NCBI GenBank assembly: GCA_000620945.1
Contig: JHZO01000005.1
Coordinates: 1 to 64,000 of the forward strand
Length of the DNA stretch: 64,000 nt
Source: [Clostridium] viride DSM 6836
Lineage (GTDB): Bacteria > Bacillota > Clostridia > Oscillospirales > Oscillospiraceae
Direction: 5' to 3'
Position 1 is the first letter of the stretch; every line of letters starts with the position of its first letter. The translations under genes and the position numbers were made by a program. The notes under the pieces were generated by a model. That model made no database searches. It worked only from the letters and a program-made list of their open reading frames with translations, and had not been told where the DNA came from. Positions 61,287 to 64,000 of this stretch are shown here, one piece after another.

Positions 61287-61391
61287 GAACCAAGGCAAAG
61301 GGCCGTTCGCGAGGTTGATAAGGAAAAATCCGGTTTTCCGTCTTCCGCAAAAGACGGGTCGCCAGAAGCATTCTGACGACGGAGCAATACA

Positions 61392-62759
61392 ATGGCTGAA
61401 ATTATAGGCATTCGTTTTAAACGCGAAGGCAAACAATACTATTTTGATCCGCAAGGGATGCAGGTGCAGCCCGGCATGGGGGTCATTCTGGAGACCTCTT
61501 GGGGCATTGAGTTCGGCGAGTGCGTACGCGGCAACAGTGAGGTGCCGGATGAGGAGCTCGTGGCCCCGCTGCGCCCCATTCTGCGTCTGGCCACCAAGGA
61601 AGATTATGAAATCGTCCGACGGAACCGTGAGCGGGAAAAGGACGCGTTTTCAATCTGCCAGCAGAAGATCGCCGAGCATGGCCTTGACATGAAGCTGGTG
61701 GATGTGGAGTTTGGATTCGAGGGAAACAAGATTTTGTTCTTCTTCACCTCCGAAGGGCGAGTGGACTTCCGCGCCTTGGTCAAAGACCTAGCTGCGATTT
61801 TCCATAGCCGCATCGAACTGCGCCAGATTGGCGTGCGCGATGAGGCAAAAATGCTAGGTGGTCTTGGCATCTGTGGCAGACCGTTTTGCTGCTCTTCCTT
61901 CCTGCGGGACTTCCAACCTGTGTCCATTAAGATGGCGAAAACCCAAAGCCTTTCGCTGAACCCCACCAAAATTTCCGGCACATGTGGAAGACTGATGTGC
62001 TGTCTGAAGTACGAACAGGAAGCCTATGAGGATTTGCTGAAAAATAGCCCCAAGGCGGAATCCTTTGTGGAAACCCCGGACGGGGTGGGTGATATCATCA
62101 GTGTGAATACCCTGCGAGAAAAGGTGCGCGTGCGATTGGATAACGCACCCGACACCCTGAAGGTGTATCACAACAGTGAGATTCGGGTGATCCGCTCCGG
62201 AAAGGGTAAGCGCCCAGAAGAATATCGCGTGCCTTCTCCCCAAGAACTGGAGAAGCTGCGCCGCGTGCAGAACGAAGTGCTCCAGGATGTGAAAAAACCC
62301 GAAAGTGCCCTGCAGAATCCTCTTTCCAAGGTTGCGGCACAGGCACAAGTCCCCCACCATCCCAAGCCGCAGGCCAAGCGGGAGGAGCACCCGGTACATG
62401 GTGAGTCTAAAGAGGATCGCCCAAGCTCCAATCGCAACGCTGGAAATCGTGGGAATCGTTCCGGCCCGCCCCAAAAGCACCCACCCAAGCAGAAAGAGCC
62501 GAAGCCGGAGCTGATGAACCATCCCGCACCGAAGAAAGCCATGGAGCCGGTGGAGAAGCCACAACTGGAGCAAAAGAAGGTGCGTCGGAACCAAAGGACG
62601 GCCTCCCAGGCCGCCATGGAGAAGGCACTTCCCCGCGAAAAGCAAGCCCAGCAGCCACCCAAAGAGGTCAAAGAGCCTACCGAGGGGAAAAAGGCTCGCC
62701 GTCCTTACTGGAGGAAAAAACCCGGAAATCCGAAGCCAAAGAAAAAGGATGCAGAGTAA
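61392..62759 (+). CDS. ricT: PSP1-domain protein RicT (YaaT)
   Basis: Part of the RicAFT/Y-complex that carries iron-sulfur clusters and directs RNase Y maturation of mRNAs and sporulation phosphorelay effects. The PSP1 domain spans about residues 60-150. The conserved cysteines lie in GICGRPFCCSSFL and GTCGRLMCCLKYE near residues 160-210. The core ends near residue 275. A further 180 residues are low-complexity, rich in K, P, Q and E, unlike the roughly 275-residue B. subtilis protein. It follows holB as in B. subtilis. Confidence 0.9.
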   Translation: MAEIIGIRFKREGKQYYFDPQGMQVQPGMGVILETSWGIEFGECVRGNSEVPDEELVAPLRPILRLATKEDYEIVRRNREREKDAFSICQQKIAEHGLDMKLVDVEFGFEGNKILFFFTSEGRVDFRALVKDLAAIFHSRIELRQIGVRDEAKMLGGLGICGRPFCCSSFLRDFQPVSIKMAKTQSLSLNPTKISGTCGRLMCCLKYEQEAYEDLLKNSPKAESFVETPDGVGDIISVNTLREKVRVRLDNAPDTLKVYHNSEIRVIRSGKGKRPEEYRVPSPQELEKLRRVQNEVLQDVKKPESALQNPLSKVAAQAQVPHHPKPQAKREEHPVHGESKEDRPSSNRNAGNRGNRSGPPQKHPPKQKEPKPELMNHPAPKKAMEPVEKPQLEQKKVRRNQRTASQAAMEKALPREKQAQQPPKEVKEPTEGKKARRPYWRKKPGNPKPKKKDAE

Positions 62760-62761
62760 TC

Positions 62762-62803
62762 AAAAAAACCTTACCTCCCCCAATGGGAGAGGTAAGGTTT
62801 TTT
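62762..62803. terminator. Terminator downstream of ricT
   Basis: AAAAAACCTTACCTC pairs with GAGGTAAGGTTTTTT around a short inner stem, with an A-run and a T-run at the ends. Confidence 0.88.
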
Positions 62804-62846
62804 GTTGGGCATTTCTTGAAATACAATTTGAATATCAAGGAAAATC

Positions 62847-62875
62847 TTGTATTTTTGGGGAATTCGTGATAAGAT
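62847..62875 (+). promoter_or_regulatory. Sigma-A promoter for the GGDEF gene
   Basis: -35 TTGTAT (62847-62852), 17-bp spacer, -10 TAAGAT (62870-62875), 75 bp upstream of the start codon at 62951. Confidence 0.5.
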
Positions 62876-62950
62876 TTAAAATTAAATAGTCTTTTTTTGA
62901 AATAATAATGAATTTTTCCTTGTCTGGAAGGAAAGGGGAAATATAGACCC

Positions 62951-64000
62951 ATGTCAGACGAAACAGAACCCGTTTCCACTGTGAAAACCGGGGGAAAACT
63001 ACCGCAAAAAGCACGTCGACATCGTCTACTCATATTGATGGTCTCCATGAGCCTACTGGCAGCGGTATTTATCTCCATGACCATTTCCACACGGAAGATG
63101 ACCCACGATGCTCTTTACGTGCATCAGGAAGTGACGGAAAGCCGACTGCGTAGCCTCACCTTTGCCAATCAATTGATGGATGCATCCGACAGTTTAACCG
63201 CGCAGCTTTGGCGCTTTGGCGCCACCGGAGAAGTGAGTTATGGTTTCTCATTTTTAGATCGCTTAAACGAAGGCCATTTCCCCCGGGAGGATCTCGATGA
63301 GCTCTATACCCCCGAAGGCCTCTTTGGCGATGAACTTTACTATTTAAAGCAAGCCAAGCAGATTTCCAATCAGCTCATGGAGAAGGAGCTCTGGGCATTG
63401 CGCCTTCTTTTTGAAGCAGAAGGGGTGGAAACGCTGCCTCCAGAAGTGGCTTCGGTGCAACTGAGCCACAAAGAACAAGTAGCCTCCAAGGCAGAAAAAG
63501 AACGACTGGCCCGCAGCTATATTTTTGGGGATCAATACGCACGAAGAAAGACGGAGTTAAAGCAGAGTATCCGAAGCTTTCAGGAAAGCCAGCGCAACAT
63601 GATTCGCATGGAGCAGATGCAGTCCGATGGCAAGGGCGAGCGATACTTAGACTTGAACATGATGATGGGTATCCTCATCATCAGCTGGTTGCTCATTCTA
63701 CAGATTGCCATGTACCTGCTGCTCATTCGTCCAGTCTCCCATTATAGCGAGACACTGCTGCAGCAGAGTGAGGAAGGCAAGGACTATGCCCCTCTGGATT
63801 TGCAAGGGTCCCATGAGATGAAGAACCTTGGACTGGCCTTTAACAACGTTCTCACCCAACTGCAAGAGGCAAAGGTGTTACTCCAGCGGCAAAACGAAGA
63901 GCTCACGGTGCTCAGCAAGACCGATCACCTGACCAAGGTGCTCAATCGTCTGGCCATGGAAAACTATATGGAAACCCTCTTGGAAGAGTACCGAGGCACC
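62951..64000 (+). CDS. Membrane diguanylate cyclase (GGDEF) protein, truncated by window end
   Basis: An open frame of 350 codons runs off the right edge. An N-terminal cytoplasmic tail is followed by TM1 (about residues 26-47), an extracytoplasmic region of about 185 residues rich in charged helices, TM2 (about 237-260), and a HAMP-like linker. The last 25 residues read KTDHLTKVLNRLAMENY, the beginning of a GGDEF domain (D-x-LT-x-L-x-NR). The catalytic GGDEF loop itself lies outside the window, so activity cannot be judged. GGAAAGGGG lies 12 or more bases before the ATG. Confidence 0.8.
   Translation, partial: MSDETEPVSTVKTGGKLPQKARRHRLLILMVSMSLLAAVFISMTISTRKMTHDALYVHQEVTESRLRSLTFANQLMDASDSLTAQLWRFGATGEVSYGFSFLDRLNEGHFPREDLDELYTPEGLFGDELYYLKQAKQISNQLMEKELWALRLLFEAEGVETLPPEVASVQLSHKEQVASKAEKERLARSYIFGDQYARRKTELKQSIRSFQESQRNMIRMEQMQSDGKGERYLDLNMMMGILIISWLLILQIAMYLLLIRPVSHYSETLLQQSEEGKDYAPLDLQGSHEMKNLGLAFNNVLTQLQEAKVLLQRQNEELTVLSKTDHLTKVLNRLAMENYMETLLEEYRGT

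Overview
The window is about 64 kb of a Gram-positive, endospore-forming member of the Clostridia. Evidence for this is a GerA-type germinant receptor, Noc plus ParAB, DnaD and a DnaC/DnaI-type loader, ZapA, RemB, RicT and YmdB. Gene content and GC-rich codon use are most like the Oscillospirales group, but that placement is inference. The window contains the chromosome origin: dnaA and dnaN flank a cluster of DnaA boxes at about 53.94-54.07 kb. Both ends of the window are cut. On the left, a tandem rRNA-type promoter fires out of the window. On the right, a diguanylate cyclase gene is truncated.

Layout, left to right. (1) 0-0.3 kb: probable leader and tandem promoters of an rRNA operon, minus strand. 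(2) 0.3-4.0 kb: germinant receptor operon gerAA-gerAC-gerAB. (3) 4.1-9.4 kb: dtd, an MBL hydrolase, hemZ, a P-loop nucleoside kinase, mrp and xth. (4) 9.4-11.4 kb: helicase loader and DnaD. (5) 11.6-18.1 kb: zapA, a U32 protein, maf, mreC, mreD and a class B PBP (cell shape and division). (6) 18.1-22.9 kb: rqcP, signal peptidase, a YhaN/SbcD-type nuclease pair and ymdB. (7) 23-25.2 kb: a DUF1836 protein, tatD and its linked radical SAM protein. (8) 25.2-33.1 kb: a chemoreceptor, a BMP-type nucleoside ABC importer and xpt (purine uptake and salvage). (9) 33.3-46 kb: noc, parS, parA, parB, a membrane coiled-coil protein, serS, two small membrane proteins, rsmG, minD, mgsA, hisS, aspS and an SLH/L,D-transpeptidase. 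(10) 46-55.7 kb: dnaA-dnaN-yaaA-recF-remB-gyrB-gyrA-rnhA, transcribed leftward. (11) 56-64 kb: rpmH-rnpA-yidD-yidC-jag transcribed rightward, then an alpha/beta hydrolase, holB, ricT and a GGDEF protein.

The genes are almost entirely housekeeping: replication initiation, chromosome segregation and nucleoid occlusion, membrane protein insertion, envelope growth, translation and purine salvage. I see no prophage, transposase, CRISPR array or tRNA. The least ordinary features are non-coding. They are: a two-unit (about 140 bp each) nested-hairpin element between the DnaA boxes and the dnaA stop codon; an exact parS inside a 24-bp perfect palindrome followed by a promoter and a leader terminator ahead of parAB; and a parS-like 16-mer that occurs twice, in opposite orientation, in two distant intergenic regions. 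The presence of both Noc and ParB suggests that this 16-mer may be a site for the Noc-like paralogue.

Start codons were moved from the longest open frame where a ribosome binding site clearly favoured an internal start. Promoters and hairpins were found by eye; no alignment or folding program was run.
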